This document shows, one piece after another, positions 4,413 to 6,058 of a DNA stretch of 6,058 bases. Position 1 is the first letter of the stretch; the number at the start of each line of letters is the position of its first letter. Position numbers and translations under genes: made by a program. Under the pieces are notes generated by a model. It was not told the DNA's origin and searched no databases. It saw only the letters and a program-made list of their open reading frames with translations. The stretch comes from Acidobacteriota bacterium (GTDB taxonomy: Bacteria > Acidobacteriota > Blastocatellia > Pyrinomonadales > Pyrinomonadaceae), in assembly GCA_019247865.1 (NCBI GenBank), contig JAFBAJ010000206.1, positions 1-6,058 of the forward strand, given 5' to 3'.

Positions 4413-6058
4413 TTACTTCTTCATCAACGGCGCGTTCATCCAGTCTTGATAGAGACGCTGTTGGTCGGCGTCGGGTTGCTGGGCGCGCGTGATGTTGTAG
4501 GGCGCGACGACGCGCGCGCCGAGCGTGACTTCGAGCTGGCGCAGCCGGTCGCGCCGGAAAACGGTGATGTTGATCTTGTCGCCCGGCTTCTTCTCCGCCA
4601 GCCGCGCGTCCCACTCGACCAGATTCACACGCAACCCGTCGAGCGCGATGATCTGGTCGTCGAAGCTGATGCCGTGATCGTACGCGGGCGTTCCGGCGCG
4701 GACGTTTCTGACCAGCAGGCGTTCGCCCGTCTGCGCCAGCGTCGCGCCGAAGTAGGCGCGCGGAGCCGTCGCCGTGCCCGTCGTATCCAGCCTCAGGCCG
4801 ACCGCCGCGAGCGCACTATTGTAATCAAGCTCTTCGCGCCCGCGCACGTATTTAACGAAAAAGTCTTCGAGACTTGCGCCCGCCGCGCGTTCCGCCGCGC
4901 GCTGAAAGTCCTGCGGCGTGTAGTTGCGGTTCCTGAGCGCGAACTCTTCGTTGAGATACCGCATCACGTCGTCGAGCGAACGCGCGCCCTTCGAGGCTTT
5001 GCGGATCGTCAGGTCGAGCAGGAGGCCGACGATGCGCCCCTTATCGTAATAGGAGATCTGATTATTGACCGCGTTCTCGTCCTGCCGGTAATACTTGATC
5101 CAGGCGTCAAAGCTGGCCTCTTCGAGGCTCGTCTCGAAACGGCCGGGACGGTTCTGCAAATCCTGGATCGAGGAGGCGAACTGGCTCAGGAACTGCGCGT
5201 CGGTCATCAGGCCCGCGCGCTGCACCATCAGGTAGCCGTAATAATCCGTCACCCCTTCCGCGACCCACAGGAGCCGCGTGTAGTTCTCCGCCGTGTAATC
5301 GAACGGGCCGAGCGCGTCCGGCCGAATCGTCTTCACGTTCCAGGCGTGAAAATGCTCGTGCGCGGCGAGCTGCAAAAAGTCGTGATAGTCGGCCTCTGCG
5401 CGAAACCCGAACGGCTTGTAGATGAGCGCGGTCGAGTTGACGTGCTCCAGACCGTTGCCGCTCCCGGCCGTGCGCAAATTTAAGATAAAGGTGTAATCGC
5501 GATACGGAAACTTGTTGCCGTAGACCTTGCCCGTCGTCTCGACGATCTTCTGCACGTCGCGGCGCAGGCGCTCCGGGTCGTAGTTCCCGGGGCCGCCGTT
5601 GATGACGATGCGATGCGGAATCCCTTTGACCTCAAATTCGAGCGTCTGAAAGTTCCCGACCTCGAAAGGCGAATCGTAGAGAACGTCGAAGTTCTCCGCG
5701 CGAAAAGTGTTCGGCTGGTTCGCCACCGGAGCGAGCCCCGTCGCGATCTGCCAATCGCCGTAGGGCACGACCTTGAGGGTCGAGGGAGCTTTGAGGCCGC
5801 CCGCCGGATACATCAGAAGCGCGGCGTTGTTCCAGAAAGCATGCTCGTCATTAAGCTCGTTCGTCCGCACGGAGAACTCGTTGGCATAGACGCTGTAGGT
5901 GACGACGATCTCATCCGCGCCCTTCGTCTCGATGCGCCAGGTGTTCTTGTTGACCTTACGCCACTGCAACTCGCGCCCGGACACGTCCTTTGCGGCAAAG
6001 CTCTGCACCTGCCGCTCGAACTCGCGCACGAGGTAGGAGCCGGGCGTCCAGACCGGCA
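4413..6058 (-). CDS. M61 glycyl-aminopeptidase-like metallopeptidase with PDZ domain, N-terminus cut
   Basis: The gene runs off the right edge; 547 residues are visible, counted from the first full codon. They open with PVWTPGSYLVREFERQV, the conserved WTPGSY segment of the M61 N-terminal beta domain, so the true start and probable signal peptide lie outside. A GTG at 6029 is an internal codon, not the start. The catalytic domain has GLEHVNST (202-209), the zinc motif HEHFHAWNVK (233-242; ligands H233 and H237) and WVAEGVTDYY (264-273), where E267 is the third ligand. A PDZ domain spans about 434-509, with YFGATL, then GTPAYDHGISFDDQIIALDG as its peptide-groove and GxxxxD-type core. The family releases N-terminal Gly or Ala from peptides and is usually periplasmic or secreted. 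All key residues visible here are intact, so an active enzyme is expected. It is the first gene of the visible run, 29 bp before the SDR. Confidence 0.93.
   Translation of the reverse strand, partial: PVWTPGSYLVREFERQVQSFAAKDVSGRELQWRKVNKNTWRIETKGADEIVVTYSVYANEFSVRTNELNDEHAFWNNAALLMYPAGGLKAPSTLKVVPYGDWQIATGLAPVANQPNTFRAENFDVLYDSPFEVGNFQTLEFEVKGIPHRIVINGGPGNYDPERLRRDVQKIVETTGKVYGNKFPYRDYTFILNLRTAGSGNGLEHVNSTALIYKPFGFRAEADYHDFLQLAAHEHFHAWNVKTIRPDALGPFDYTAENYTRLLWVAEGVTDYYGYLMVQRAGLMTDAQFLSQFASSIQDLQNRPGRFETSLEEASFDAWIKYYRQDENAVNNQISYYDKGRIVGLLLDLTIRKASKGARSLDDVMRYLNEEFALRNRNYTPQDFQRAAERAAGASLEDFFVKYVRGREELDYNSALAAVGLRLDTTGTATAPRAYFGATLAQTGERLLVRNVRAGTPAYDHGISFDDQIIALDGLRVNLVEWDARLAEKKPGDKINITVFRRDRLRQLEVTLGARVVAPYNITRAQQPDADQQRLYQDWMNAPLMKK

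Noticed and set aside
4384..4614. N-terminal extension of the SDR frame
   Set aside because: The added residues are low-complexity Arg/Ala sequence overlapping the M61 C-terminus; SDR homology begins at MEFEGKVALVTGG (4383), which has its own ribosome site.
4446..5483. Plus-strand open frame of 345 codons opposite the M61 gene
   Set aside because: No recognisable domain; the opposite strand encodes an intact M61 catalytic and PDZ region.

Overview
The window is a GC-rich bacterial segment in which every supportable gene lies on the minus strand, so transcription runs from right to left. The M61 peptidase with PDZ, a TolB-like protein, a DinB-like protein and heptamer repeats between genes together suggest an Acidobacteriota-type genome, perhaps Blastocatellia. 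That placement is a judgement from general style, because no rRNA or marker gene is present.

In order of transcription the layout is as follows. (1) An M61 glycyl-aminopeptidase-like metallopeptidase with a C-terminal PDZ domain, whose N-terminus lies beyond the right edge (6058-4413). (2) A FabG-type short-chain dehydrogenase (4383-3640). (3) A 90-bp gap filled almost entirely by a heptamer-repeat inverted structure (3551-3636). (4) A crotonase-fold enoyl-CoA hydratase (3549-2779). (5) A membrane-anchored or exported M48-like zinc metalloprotease (2764-1763). (6) A probable lipoprotein with TolB/PD40 propeller motifs, whose start overlaps the previous stop by one base (1763-513). (7) A DinB-superfamily protein cut by the left edge (475-1).

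The gaps are 29, 90, 14, -1 and 37 bp, which fits one transcription unit or two separated by the repeat. No promoter or classical terminator is visible inside the window. The dehydrogenase and hydratase could act together in acyl-CoA (beta-oxidation-like or aromatic-acid) metabolism. The M48-like protease and TolB-like protein look like a translationally coupled envelope pair. The M61 and DinB genes have no obvious functional link to the rest.

I found no clear new multi-gene system. The most unusual element is the repeat between the dehydrogenase and the hydratase. It spans stop codon to start codon almost exactly, and its two arms differ so that the strand antisense to the genes folds better than the mRNA.
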